Translations under genes and position numbers: made by a program
Notes under the pieces: model-generated
Told to the model about the DNA's origin: nothing
What the model saw: the letters and a program-made list of their open reading frames with translations, nothing else
Database searches by the model: none
Origin: Billgrantia ethanolica
Lineage (GTDB): Bacteria; Pseudomonadota; Gammaproteobacteria; Pseudomonadales; Halomonadaceae
Assembly (NCBI RefSeq): GCF_021404305.1
Contig: NZ_JABFTX010000003.1
Coordinates: forward strand, 496,001 to 560,000
Reading direction: 5' to 3'
Length of the DNA: 64,000 nucleotides
In this document: in pieces, positions 15,030-22,397 of the stretch
Position numbering within the stretch: the first letter of the stretch is position 1
Layout: every line of letters starts with the position of its first letter

Positions 15030-15229
15030 GACGCCACCGCCTTGAGCGCGGCGCGGCGGCGCTCCTCCTTGGCGACCACCGACGGCAGCTGGTGGTAACA
15101 GGCCTTGCACGGCTGGCGGCTCTTGCCATTGCTCTGGTAGAAGAACTCGGCATCGTCGGGCCACCACTCGTCGCACTTGCTGCACAGCCGCTGCGGGCCG
15201 ATCTCGGTCATGGCGAGGCGGGCATTCAT
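15026..15229 (-). CDS. Small zinc-ribbon phage protein (67 aa)
   Basis: MNARLAMTEIGPQRLCSKCD... has a CSKC pair and a later CKAC pair 23 residues on, with Trp and Phe between them ('EWWPDDAEFFYQSNGK'). This is a compact C4 zinc ribbon of the kind found in HNH-adjacent or recombination-linked phage proteins. Both ends overlap neighbours by 4 nt. The last 17 residues are basic and helical. No HNH catalytic residues are present, so it is not a nuclease on its own. Confidence 0.65.
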   Translation of the reverse strand: MNARLAMTEIGPQRLCSKCDEWWPDDAEFFYQSNGKSRQPCKACYHQLPSVVAKEERRRAALKAVAS

Positions 15230-15630
15230 GACGCCACCTCGTTGGCCTTAATCTCGAGATCGGGGAAGTGTTTCTTGAGGTGGGCCACCACAGCGCCCTC
15301 GGTCCCTAAGTCCGGCACAACGCCGATCACCCGAGGCGTCACCATGCGATCGGCTTCCTTCTTGCCAAACGCCCGCTTCGCTCTCGCATAGACCTTTTTG
15401 GGATAGGCCGCCCGCTTCATCGGCCGCCAGAACCTCCCCTCGGGATGCACTGGCTTTCCGTCCTCGACCTTTGTCCACTCGCCCTTCACGAATCCGTTCA
15501 CATAGACGGTGACGAAGATCTTCTTGCCGTCATGCGCCTTGACCAGCGACAGCTCGTAGCCATCGGCCAGCAGATCAACGGACCCACCCAAATGCCTCAA
15601 GCGCTCTTTGATCTCTCCCCACTTATCCAT
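15226..15630 (-). CDS. Unknown early phage protein (134 aa)
   Basis: 134 residues, MDKWGEIKERLRHLGGSVDL.... The first two thirds look like a small alpha/beta fold ('GYELSLVKAHDGKKIFVTVYVNGFVKGEW'), followed by a very basic segment 'KRAAYPKKVYARAKRAFGKK' and an acidic end. A GAGGTGA Shine-Dalgarno precedes the ATG. It is preceded in the transcript by two hairpins. I do not recognise the family; similar proteins occur in the early regions of other Mu-like prophages. Confidence 0.62.
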   Translation of the reverse strand: MDKWGEIKERLRHLGGSVDLLADGYELSLVKAHDGKKIFVTVYVNGFVKGEWTKVEDGKPVHPEGRFWRPMKRAAYPKKVYARAKRAFGKKEADRMVTPRVIGVVPDLGTEGAVVAHLKKHFPDLEIKANEVAS

Positions 15631-15658
15631 GATTCACCTCAATTGGCTGCTCATCAGT

Positions 15659-15702
15659 GCCGGGCCACCACGCCCGGCAGACGCCCACCCGAAGGCGGGC
15701 GT
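15659..15702 (-). terminator. Tandem RNA hairpins in the early operon
   Basis: Two hairpins lie between the 91- and 134-residue genes. GCCGGGC/GCCCGGC occupies 15659-15678. A 9-bp stem at 15681-15702 carries one G.T pair and, on the transcribed (minus) strand, a stable TTCG tetraloop closed by C-G. There is no U-run. They may act as an attenuator, an RNase barrier or a terminator that limits early transcription. Confidence 0.45.
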
Positions 15703-15706
15703 TTCG

Positions 15707-15982
15707 CTAGTCATGACCCAGCAAGCTGGGTCGAGAGGCTCGGCGACCGCGCGAAGGCGCCGCCGCATGCGGCATGCTGATCTGCTCGGCATCGATCAAG
15801 GTCAGTTGCAGATCGGGGCGCTCCTTGACCGTGTAGTGGTGGCCGCGCTCCACGTAGTCCCAATCGGCCTCGACGGCGCTTTGCAGCTCCTGCATCACCC
15901 GCATGCCCTTGCTTGCTGGTAACAGGAGCGTGATGAAGCCGATCTTGAGTGCGCACATCTGCTGGGGTTTCCTGGTAGCCAT
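15707..15982 (-). CDS. Unknown early phage protein (91 aa)
   Basis: MATRKPQQMCALKIGFITLL... A hydrophobic beta stretch is followed by 'SKGMRVMQELQSAVEADWDYVERGHHYTVKERPDLQLTLIDAEQIS', which looks like a small alpha/beta domain, then a basic, probably disordered tail. A GGAGGA Shine-Dalgarno lies about 6 nt before the ATG. Spacing to the previous stop is 3 nt. I do not recognise it. Confidence 0.58.
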   Translation of the reverse strand: MATRKPQQMCALKIGFITLLLPASKGMRVMQELQSAVEADWDYVERGHHYTVKERPDLQLTLIDAEQISMPHAAAPSRGRRASRPSLLGHD

Positions 15983-15985
15983 CGC

Positions 15986-16210
15986 TTATTCCTCCAAGGC
16001 ATGCACAACAAAGCGGTACAGCACACCCTTCTCGCTATCGCCGACACGCAGCTTCATGCGCTCCAAGCGGTACTTGCTTTCGCCGACGATCTTGCCGGCA
16101 CAGCGCCGCGCGGCTTTCATCGGGCCCCAGGTGCAGGTGGCACGCTTCCCCTTGAGCGAAGCGGCGTAGCCACCAATGGCAGAACGGACACGGATCGTTG
16201 CGGACTTCAT
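15986..16210 (-). CDS. Basic early phage protein (74 aa)
   Basis: 74 residues from ATG 16210, which overlaps the preceding stop by 4 nt. MKSATIRVRSAIGGYAASLK is followed by 'GKRATCTWGPMKAARRCAGKIVGESKYRLERMKLRVGDSEKGVLY'. It is strongly basic, with alternating beta-type residues, and probably binds nucleic acid. The open frame continues upstream through another gene, and that part is not supported. Small proteins with a similar opening are common in transposable phages of gammaproteobacteria, but their role is unknown. Confidence 0.6.
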   Translation of the reverse strand: MKSATIRVRSAIGGYAASLKGKRATCTWGPMKAARRCAGKIVGESKYRLERMKLRVGDSEKGVLYRFVVHALEE

Positions 16211-16401
16211 GATGCGTTTCTCCTCAGCAGCACGTGCTGCGCGACGTTGCCCAGGATGTAGCCGCCGAGCAGCAGGAAAGTCAGGGTCTCGAATACCTCG
16301 ACCGGGAGGTGGCCGGCGATGAGCAGCCACACCATGACGGCCTGCCAGACCATCGCGGCGGCGAACTTGCGGGAGCTCCAACGCTGGGTGACGTCGTTCA
16401 T
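16207..16401 (-). CDS. Two-pass membrane protein (64 aa)
   Basis: MNDVTQRWSSRKFAAAMVWQ... has two hydrophobic helices (about 14-31 and 37-56, 'ETLTFLLLGGYILGNVAQHV') joined by a short turn, with charged ends. This size and topology resemble small holin-like or superinfection-related phage membrane proteins. It lies in the early block, not with the lysis genes, so exclusion or host-membrane effects are possible. It overlaps both neighbours by 4 nt. Confidence 0.62.
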   Translation of the reverse strand: MNDVTQRWSSRKFAAAMVWQAVMVWLLIAGHLPVEVFETLTFLLLGGYILGNVAQHVLLRRNAS

Positions 16402-16646
16402 GACACCCCCTGGGCTTTCGCTAGGGCGGCCATGCCAGCACGGATGACCACCGAATCCTTTGAATAGCCGCTGTCCAGCATTGACGTCATGGCCTGGTCC
16501 AGCGCCTCAGCAAGCTCCTGCTCGATGCGCAGCCGGTTGCCGCCAAAGTCGACGGCAACCACATGCCCACCCTGGAACTCGGTGACGGCGCCATAGGTAG
16601 GAGTGGCTCCCTCGGGGAAGCGCACGACGATGGTGTGCTCGGTCAT
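16398..16646 (-). CDS. Unknown early phage protein (82 aa)
   Basis: 82 residues from ATG 16646, one base after the DUF3164 stop: MTEHTIVVRFPEGATPTYGA.... It begins with a beta-rich part ('GGHVVAVDFGGNRLRIEQEL'), then helices. It is acidic and lacks Cys. The frame is open 21 codons further upstream but that would overlap DUF3164 without gain. I do not recognise the family. Confidence 0.58.
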   Translation of the reverse strand: MTEHTIVVRFPEGATPTYGAVTEFQGGHVVAVDFGGNRLRIEQELAEALDQAMTSMLDSGYSKDSVVIRAGMAALAKAQGVS

Positions 16647-16647
16647 C

Positions 16648-17268
16648 TCACACCCCCGCGATGTCGAGTGAGATCGGGCGGTACTGGTCGCTGTCGCCGA
16701 CACGCTCATAGATGCGCACGTACGACTTGCTGCCGGTCACCTGCACCGCGTCGGCGATGGCATCCATGGCCTTGAGCCAGCGCGGGTCGTCGAAGTCGTG
16801 GCGGCGCAAGGCCAGCACCGCGCCGGTGCGCAGGTTGCCTTGCTTGTCGGTGCGGAAGGCGTCCTGGACGATCACCTTGATCTCGGAGCGGGCGCCATCG
16901 GTCCAGTCCTTCAGGCATTCGTCGATCAGTCCCTTAGCCGCTTCGAGGCGCTCGTCGAAGGTGATGTAGTCCTGAATGGCGCGCTGGATCTTGTACTGGC
17001 CATCGAAGCTGACCAGGGTGACGTTCCCCTTCCTGCCCCCGAGGCTGACGCCGTACTCCTCGGCCGAGAGCTGCACGAAGCTTTCGATGTCGCCGAAGGC
17101 TGCGGCCTTGAACTGGGCCAGGGCGCGGTTGAGTTCCCTGGCCTTGGTCACCAGCTCCTGGACGAGCTCGTCGCGTGCTTTGTCGATCGGCTTGATGCTG
17201 TCCTCGGGAATCAGCCGCCCCTTGGCGTCCAGGCGATAGCCCTCGGGGATCTGGGTATGTGCGTTCAT
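16648..17268 (-). CDS. DUF3164 early phage protein
   Basis: 206 residues from ATG 17268, chosen for the AAAGGAG Shine-Dalgarno. It begins MNAHTQIPEGYRLDAKGRLI. The pattern 'P.GY..DAKGRLIPE..I......RDELV.EL...A..LN..L..FK..AFGDI.SF..LSA.EYG...GG.KGN' is diagnostic of DUF3164, a family common in Mu-like phages. A central 'VSFDGQYKIQRAIQDYITFDERLEAAKGL' is conserved. The product is probably involved in early DNA metabolism (RecT-like neighbours occur in other phages), but the function is unproven. Neighbouring genes overlap it or lie within a few bases. Confidence 0.85.
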   Translation of the reverse strand: MNAHTQIPEGYRLDAKGRLIPEDSIKPIDKARDELVQELVTKARELNRALAQFKAAAFGDIESFVQLSAEEYGVSLGGRKGNVTLVSFDGQYKIQRAIQDYITFDERLEAAKGLIDECLKDWTDGARSEIKVIVQDAFRTDKQGNLRTGAVLALRRHDFDDPRWLKAMDAIADAVQVTGSKSYVRIYERVGDSDQYRPISLDIAGV

Positions 17269-17609
17269 GCTTGGCTCCTTTCGGATTGGTTGGCGTGGCG
17301 TGCCAGGTGCACGGCCATGGGAACGTTGGGCAGCGACTCCAGGCCGCTGCTCTTGTCGAGGCACCGGGGGCACATGCCGGCGACGCGGCGGTGCTCGACG
17401 ATGCCGCACCACTCGCAGGCGCCGATGCTGGTCACGGCGTAGAACTTCGGGGCGCGGTTGTAGCGCGCGGCACCGATCACGAAGGCGCTATGCACCAGCC
17501 CGCCGAGGATGTGGCGCACCGCCTCGGCGGTCAGGCCGGTGACGGCGCACAGCTCGTCGAGCGTGGCGCCATCGTTGGCCTGCAGGTGAGAGAGGATGAG
17601 GTGGCTCAT
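17265..17609 (-). CDS. Winged-helix protein with C4 zinc ribbon (114 aa)
   Basis: MSHLILSHLQANDGATLDEL... opens with a winged-helix domain ('LDELCAVTGLTAEAVRHILGGLVHSAFV'), followed by a zinc ribbon 'CEWCGIVEHRRVAGMCPRC'. Both halves resemble small DNA-binding regulators. It lies between DUF3164 and a 164-residue protein and overlaps both by 4 nt. A role as a phage transcription regulator is likely but unproven. Confidence 0.65.
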   Translation of the reverse strand: MSHLILSHLQANDGATLDELCAVTGLTAEAVRHILGGLVHSAFVIGAARYNRAPKFYAVTSIGACEWCGIVEHRRVAGMCPRCLDKSSGLESLPNVPMAVHLARHANQSERSQA

Positions 17610-18100
17610 GCTTCACCTCGCTTGACGAACCCGGCGCCGCCGCGACGCGGGTGGCGGTGATGGTGCAGCGGCTCGACGAAGGTGCCGTTGCGCTGGGGCA
17701 GGTGCGCGACGGCAGCCTCTGCCTGCTCGGCCTCGAGCCGCCATTGCTCGATCAGCTCGCGCCAGTCCTGCCACTCAGCGGGCGCCGGTTCGGCCGGGCG
17801 GGGCTTGGTGGCCAGGCCGGTGTCCTGCTGTGCCCACAGCCGCAGGATCGCGGCGTGCTGGCTGGGCAGCGGCGGTTCATCCTGCAGCGCCAATTCCTCG
17901 CCGCGCTCGGGATCGGTCAGGAACTGGTCGAAGCTCATGCCGTGCTGGCTCAGGCGCAGGCGGTCGTAGCGGTCGCGCATTTCGCAGCGTCGCGGGTTTG
18001 CGAAGTAGTGCGCGAGGTTGTAGCCGAGCCGCTTGAGGCCGAGCAGGATGAAGCGATCGGCGTAGTGGTCTACCTCGGGATTGCTGTAGGTCTTCATCAC
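17606..18100 (-). CDS. Unknown early phage protein (164 aa)
   Basis: MMKTYSNPEVDHYADRFILL... is helical and charged, with Arg-rich segments ('PRRCEMRDRYDRLRLSQHGM') and a C-terminal His-rich stretch 'HHHRHPRRGG' that could bind metal. It is coupled to both neighbours by 4-nt overlaps. I do not recognise the family. The adjacent A/B transposition genes suggest early expression. Confidence 0.6.
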   Translation of the reverse strand: MMKTYSNPEVDHYADRFILLGLKRLGYNLAHYFANPRRCEMRDRYDRLRLSQHGMSFDQFLTDPERGEELALQDEPPLPSQHAAILRLWAQQDTGLATKPRPAEPAPAEWQDWRELIEQWRLEAEQAEAAVAHLPQRNGTFVEPLHHHRHPRRGGAGFVKRGEA

Positions 18101-18408
18101 ACCCTCCCATGGCGGGCCAGATAGGCCCGCTTCTCTTGTTCTGTGGCGGGCCGATCGAGCAGCTCGATGCCGACCAGGTCCAGGTTGTCGGGGCTCAAGC
18201 CGGTCGCCTTGGCGTAATCCGCGGCTGCCAGCTGGTGCGCCTGCCGGGCGTTGAAGGCGGCGAGCACCAGCACGGCGCCACCGACATGGACCATGCCCGC
18301 CGGGACGATCTCCAGGCGGTAGGCCATCAGGCCCCCGATGTGGCAGGCCATCGGGGTTTCGCCGTCGAGCATGTCGGGATGCTCAGGGCCGGGGACTAGG
18401 GCGTTCAT
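18097..18408 (-). CDS. Unknown early phage protein (103 aa)
   Basis: MNALVPGPEHPDMLDGETPM... is a 103-residue protein with a Gly/Val-rich core ('EIVPAGMVHVGGAVLVLAAF') and a C-terminal 'ATEQEKRAYLARHGRV'. The ATG overlaps the B gene stop by 4 nt. It lacks Cys motifs apart from one. The function is unknown; it is common for a small unknown gene to follow B in Mu-like phages. Confidence 0.6.
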   Translation of the reverse strand: MNALVPGPEHPDMLDGETPMACHIGGLMAYRLEIVPAGMVHVGGAVLVLAAFNARQAHQLAAADYAKATGLSPDNLDLVGIELLDRPATEQEKRAYLARHGRV

Positions 18409-19349
18409 GCTTCACCTCCGAGATCCTTCCAGGCCGCCCGGATGTGCTCGGTGCCGGGCTGGCCGCTGGCGAACAGGCTGGCAAGGCGCAGGGTCTGCGA
18501 CAGGCCGCGCAGGGCGCCGGGGCGCCGGCCGATCTCGTGGCACACGCGGCGGGCGTCGGCGCTGGCGATCGACCAGGCGTCGAGCAGCGCATCGATGTCC
18601 GACGCCTGCGGGCGAGAGAGGCGCACACGCTTGGCGATGCGAGAGAACAGTTGGGCGAAGCCGACGCTGCGACTACCGCCGGTCAGCTGGGCATAGACCA
18701 CCTCGTTGCCGACCAGGGCCAGGCCGACGCCGGCGGCATCATGCAGCGAGCGCACCGCGTCCAGGGCGCGGCTGGTCAGGTGCTGGGCCTCGTCGATCAC
18801 CAGCAGGCCGCGCGTGTCGCGCAGCCGCTCGATGATGTTGGCCTCAACGACGTGCACCGCACCGCTGGCCCGAATGCCCAGCACCTGGGCGATGCGGGTG
18901 AGGATCGAGCCGGGGGCGGACGATGCCGGGGTGGCGGTGACCACCCACACGTTGGGTGCCTGCTCACGGTACTGGCGGATGGCCAGCGTCTTGCCGACGC
19001 CGGCGCCGCCGTAGACCACGCTGACGGCCTCGGCCATCTGAGCGAAGGCCAGGGCACTGATCACGCTGCGGGCGCTGGGGGTTTCCACCCACTCGGGGGC
19101 ACCGGGCAGGCGCTCCTGCAGGTCGGCATTGGCGCGGCGGCTTTCCAGCCAGCGCTTTAGGTCCGTCTCGATCGGCGCTATCGAGCCGGTGTACTTCTCG
19201 GCCAACCAGTGGTTAAGGCGGGTTTTGCTCACGCCGGATTGGCTGCTGACCTGGGACTGGCTCAGCCCCTCGGACTTCATTACCTGGCGCACCTCGGCGA
19301 GCAGCTGCTGATCAAAGCGGTTTCCGAGTTGGGTCACGTTGTCGGTCAT
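18405..19349 (-). CDS. Transposition ATPase, MuB-like
   Basis: 314 residues. An N-terminal Cro-type HTH (about 14-65, 'VMKSEGLSQSQVSSQSGVSK') leads to an AAA+ domain with Walker A GGAGVGKT at 114-121 and Walker B LLVIDEAQ at 182-189, then sensor regions 'VGLALVGNEVVY' and 'FSRIAKRVRL'. MuB binds target DNA as an ATP-dependent filament, chooses insertion sites and activates the transposase. An AGGAG Shine-Dalgarno lies before the ATG. It follows the A gene after an 84-bp gap with a hairpin. Confidence 0.93.
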   Translation of the reverse strand: MTDNVTQLGNRFDQQLLAEVRQVMKSEGLSQSQVSSQSGVSKTRLNHWLAEKYTGSIAPIETDLKRWLESRRANADLQERLPGAPEWVETPSARSVISALAFAQMAEAVSVVYGGAGVGKTLAIRQYREQAPNVWVVTATPASSAPGSILTRIAQVLGIRASGAVHVVEANIIERLRDTRGLLVIDEAQHLTSRALDAVRSLHDAAGVGLALVGNEVVYAQLTGGSRSVGFAQLFSRIAKRVRLSRPQASDIDALLDAWSIASADARRVCHEIGRRPGALRGLSQTLRLASLFASGQPGTEHIRAAWKDLGGEA

Positions 19350-19395
19350 GCGATATACTCCTGGTTGCGAGTTGGGCCGTATGGCCCGGTTGCTT

Positions 19396-19426
19396 GGCCC
19401 TGGAGAGTTGCACCCTCTCCGGGGCC
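19396..19426 (-). terminator. Hairpin between transposase A and B genes
   Basis: A 12-bp stem with one T.G pair and a 7-nt loop lies 8 nt after the A stop in the direction of transcription. No U-run follows. It could reduce read-through from A to B, as an attenuator setting the A:B ratio, or protect the mRNA end. Confidence 0.4.
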
Positions 19427-19433
19427 GCTTTCG

Positions 19434-21416
19434 TTACAGCCCTTGCTTCTTCCAGTGCTCGAGCGCGGTCCCGATCACGGCATCGAAGCCGTAGCGCTCG
19501 GCCACTCGTTCCTCGTCGTCGCCACTCTCCGGGGGTAGATCGCTACCCACCGCTCGCTTGCGCTCGCCGAAGCTCCCGCGAACCACGTCGGTCTGCAGCG
19601 GGGCGGTGTCTTCGGGGGTCGGCTCGGGCAGGTACTCGGCGACTTGCAGGTCGGTCATGCGCTGCTCGGCCTCGGCCTGGGCCTTGGCGGCCTTGCTGCG
19701 CTGGGTGCGGTTGCGTGCCCACTCGCGGGCGGCGCGGCTGTCGCCGAATCCGACGGCGTGGATACACTCGGCCTCGCCGATGTAGCGGCCGTCGATCTGG
19801 TAGACGTGCACCGTTTCGTGCAGCCGATCGGGATCGAAGCGCACCACGACCTTGCGGCCGATGTAGTCGATCAGGGCGTCGCAGCTGTAGCGGTTCCGCC
19901 CGCTTGCCCCCTTGCCGATGCCCAGCGCCACGGCGCCGTCCTGGTGGACCGTCACCGCCTCTGCGGTCAGCAGCCACATGCGGCGCTGCGCGGCGGTGGG
20001 GCGACGGATCTTGTCGGCGTTGCGCTGGTAGCTGGCGTCAAATGCCTCGGTGAAGCTCAGGCGTCCGGCGCAGATCTCGGTGTTGCGTCCGGCCTTGGCG
20101 TTCCAGTGGCGGATGGCGTCGGCCAGCACCTTGCAGAATTCGTCGAAGTCGATGGCGGTCTCGCCGTAGTTCTCGGGTTTTGCGGTGACGTTGGGGCCGG
20201 TATAGGCGCCCTTGAACTCGATGCGCTTGTCGGCGTACTCACCCAGCCCACCGACACCGAAGGTGCGCTCGACAGGCTTGGCCTGGCCGTGGCCCTTGCC
20301 ATTGAACACGGTGGTCCAGTGGATCTGGATGCCGAGCTGCGGCAGCAGGCCCATGGGGTCGTCTTCTTTCACCTTGAAGCGGTAGCGGGTGCGAACTCCG
20401 CCGGTCATCCACTTGTTGGCGGCGGCGCGGGTGTTGTCGATGGTGATGTGCTCGGGGATGCCGAAGCGCTCCAGCACGTCGCCCAGGGACAGGCGGATCA
20501 TGTCGGTGTGCTCGGTGCGATCGGTGCGGAATCCGACGATTCTCCGCGAGTAAACGTCCTGCCAGAACCATGTCTTGGGGCGGGTCACCGTGCCGTCTGG
20601 GAACTTGACGAACACGTTGTGCATGTAACCGTCGCCGTTCAGCCAGTACAGGGCATGCAGGTCGCGCACCGTGCGGCGCTGCGAGGGGTAAAGGCGCATC
20701 ATCGCCTCCTCGCCTTCACGCCTCAGCACACGGGTAGTGGTTGGGATCTCCTGCACCCAGCGGTTGATGGTGCGCAGGCTCGGCAGCTTCCAGCCATGCT
20801 GCTCAGCTGCCTGGCGGGTGAACTCGTAACAGGTGGCGATCGCCGGGGCCTCGGGGCGCAGGTACTGAGCTTTGAAGTACTCCCAGGCCTCGTCGGTGCA
20901 ATCGGCGGTGGCCGTGCGCCCGGTGTAACCGGGAGCCAGCAGGGCCAGCCAGTCGCTACGGTCGGCCCCCTTGATCAGCTTCATCCAGCGGTACATGGTC
21001 GCGCGGCTCTCGCCGTAGACCTTGGCGGTCTGCACGATGGCGTCGGTCTTCTTGGCGCCGCCGGTCACCAGGCGCTCGACACCCTGCAACGCCTGCAGGC
21101 GGCGGGCGGCTTCATCCTTGATGCTCTGCGGCTTGCGCTCGTATGAATCCCACAGCGACTCGCGGTCGATGGGGCCAGCGTTGTTACGGGGGCGCGGGAT
21201 CGGTGCCGGTGCAGGCTTCTGCTGCTTGAGCAGTGCGGCCTGGGTCTCGACCGGCAGTGAGCTGAACGAGTACTCCCAGCCCTTACCCTTTTGCTTTTTG
21301 CGGCGTTCGATCTCACCGGCCTTGCCACGGTCAAGGATGGCTCGCTCGCTAGTCGGCATACCGGGCAAGCCGGCCAGCTCCTGGGCGGTGAACCATTGCT
21401 GATCTTGGGCGGTCAT
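19434..21416 (-). CDS. DDE transposase, MuA-like
   Basis: 660 residues. An N-terminal Mu-type winged helix begins near residue 6 ('QWFTAQELAGLPGMPTSERA'). The catalytic core is RNase H-like with Asp262 ('YWLNGDGYMH'), Asp327 ('ITIDNTRAAANKW') and Glu383 ('GQAKPVERTFG'), the DDE triad that cuts and joins phage ends. A beta-barrel Mu-transposase C domain follows ('GRKVVVRFDPDRLHETVHVY'). The C-terminal tail would bind the B protein and ClpX. Length matches Mu A (663). The ATG overlaps the stop of the HTH gene by 4 nt. Confidence 0.96.
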   Translation of the reverse strand: MTAQDQQWFTAQELAGLPGMPTSERAILDRGKAGEIERRKKQKGKGWEYSFSSLPVETQAALLKQQKPAPAPIPRPRNNAGPIDRESLWDSYERKPQSIKDEAARRLQALQGVERLVTGGAKKTDAIVQTAKVYGESRATMYRWMKLIKGADRSDWLALLAPGYTGRTATADCTDEAWEYFKAQYLRPEAPAIATCYEFTRQAAEQHGWKLPSLRTINRWVQEIPTTTRVLRREGEEAMMRLYPSQRRTVRDLHALYWLNGDGYMHNVFVKFPDGTVTRPKTWFWQDVYSRRIVGFRTDRTEHTDMIRLSLGDVLERFGIPEHITIDNTRAAANKWMTGGVRTRYRFKVKEDDPMGLLPQLGIQIHWTTVFNGKGHGQAKPVERTFGVGGLGEYADKRIEFKGAYTGPNVTAKPENYGETAIDFDEFCKVLADAIRHWNAKAGRNTEICAGRLSFTEAFDASYQRNADKIRRPTAAQRRMWLLTAEAVTVHQDGAVALGIGKGASGRNRYSCDALIDYIGRKVVVRFDPDRLHETVHVYQIDGRYIGEAECIHAVGFGDSRAAREWARNRTQRSKAAKAQAEAEQRMTDLQVAEYLPEPTPEDTAPLQTDVVRGSFGERKRAVGSDLPPESGDDEERVAERYGFDAVIGTALEHWKKQGL

Positions 21417-21895
21417 TCATCGCCCCCTTCGAACAACTCCAGCTCTGGCGCCTTGGCCTTGATGACGTTTTCGCGGTGGCCGGCCAGCTGCTTCATGGCT
21501 TGGGTAGTGCCCTCAAGCACGTCTGCTGCCTCTACCTCGCCGCGATAGAAACGGGTCAACAGCGACACGGCATCGTTGACCTGGTTCTGCAGATCCAGGA
21601 GTGAGTCCTGGTCGGCCGCCTGGCCGGAGGGAATATCGATCACGAGCTTCAGCGCACTCGTGGCGATGTACTGGGTAACGAAGGTACAGCCGCATGCGAA
21701 CTCGAACGGGCGGATGCGCTTGCTGGGCATGGAGCCTTCCGCCACCCACTTGTGTATTGCCCATTCGCTCACACCGACCAGGTCGCCGATGCGCGCCACG
21801 CTGCGGTTGTGCTTGTGAAGGGCGTAATCCAGGCACAGCCGGATGGCGTGATTCATGCTCTGGGGCTGCACCTGTCTCCAGCGTTTACGTGTCAT
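21413..21895 (-). CDS. Early HTH protein upstream of transposase (160 aa)
   Basis: 160 residues, MTRKRWRQVQPQSMNHAIRL... A central HTH 'ARIGDLVGVSEWAIHKWVAE' and a following 'RPFEFACGCTFVTQYIATSA' match a family of regulatory proteins found just before the A gene in Pseudomonas and other Mu-like phages (CII-like or unknown regulators). The C-terminal part is helical. A GGAGAGG Shine-Dalgarno is present. It probably tunes the early promoter or lysogeny decision; this is an inference. Confidence 0.72.
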   Translation of the reverse strand: MTRKRWRQVQPQSMNHAIRLCLDYALHKHNRSVARIGDLVGVSEWAIHKWVAEGSMPSKRIRPFEFACGCTFVTQYIATSALKLVIDIPSGQAADQDSLLDLQNQVNDAVSLLTRFYRGEVEAADVLEGTTQAMKQLAGHRENVIKAKAPELELFEGGDE

Positions 21896-22000
21896 TGGAA
21901 GACCTCTCCTGCAGGTGACTCCAAAAACTCACCGTTTCAGCACCTATGCCGTGCTCCATGGAGCCGCTTACGCTTATGAGTAAATCCAAATGGAGCGCGA

Positions 22001-22303
22001 TCATGCGGCATCGACCCTCACATCTGAGCGGCCTCGGGACTCTCCACGGTGCGAACTGCTATCCTTTACGGCATAGCGTTTTGGCCAGATGGTGGCGGGA
22101 TCTACGCCGATGGCGTTGGCGATGATCCGCTCACCCTTCGGCCAGGGCCGACGCAGCGCGTCGCTAAGCACAGTCGTGCACTTGTAGCCGTGATGCTTTG
22201 CCAAGGAGCGAAGCGACCATCCGGCCTTCTCGAGTGCTGACTTGATGTCAGCGACATGCCAGTCCTGGAGGGCTGGTTTTTTTGGGGGCTTGGTATCCGT
22301 CAT
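22001..22303 (-). CDS. Ner-like regulator (HTH)
   Basis: 100 residues from the ATG at 22303 (a longer upstream frame would cross the operator). It has the Ner/Nlp pattern: 'DWHVADIKSALEKAGWSLRS', 'LAKHHGYKCTTVLSDALRRPWPKGERIIANAIGVDPATIWPKRY'. Ner of Mu represses both repressor and early promoters during lytic growth. It is the first gene of the early operon and diverges from the repressor. The family match is close, so confidence is high. Confidence 0.9.
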   Translation of the reverse strand: MTDTKPPKKPALQDWHVADIKSALEKAGWSLRSLAKHHGYKCTTVLSDALRRPWPKGERIIANAIGVDPATIWPKRYAVKDSSSHRGESRGRSDVRVDAA

Positions 22304-22346
22304 GTCGGAAAGACTAGCGGATATGAGAGCCACGAGCAAGCACATG

Positions 22347-22372
22347 TGAGACTTCCGATTCTCACAAATGAG
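22347..22372. promoter_or_regulatory. Putative c/ner operator
   Basis: The 94-bp gap between the divergent ner and repressor genes holds two overlapping inverted repeats: TGAGA-N8-TCTCA (22347-22364) and CTCA-CAAA-TGAG (22361-22372). Such a site is well placed to bind either Ner or the repressor and to switch the divergent promoters. No clear -35/-10 pair was identified with confidence. Confidence 0.45.
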
Positions 22373-22397
22373 TCTATCCGGCTTTAGGAATGCTTAA

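Noticed and set aside
22304..22345. Longer ner reading frame from 22345
   Set aside because: It would cross toward the operator and lacks a ribosome site; the ATG at 22303 gives the normal Ner length.
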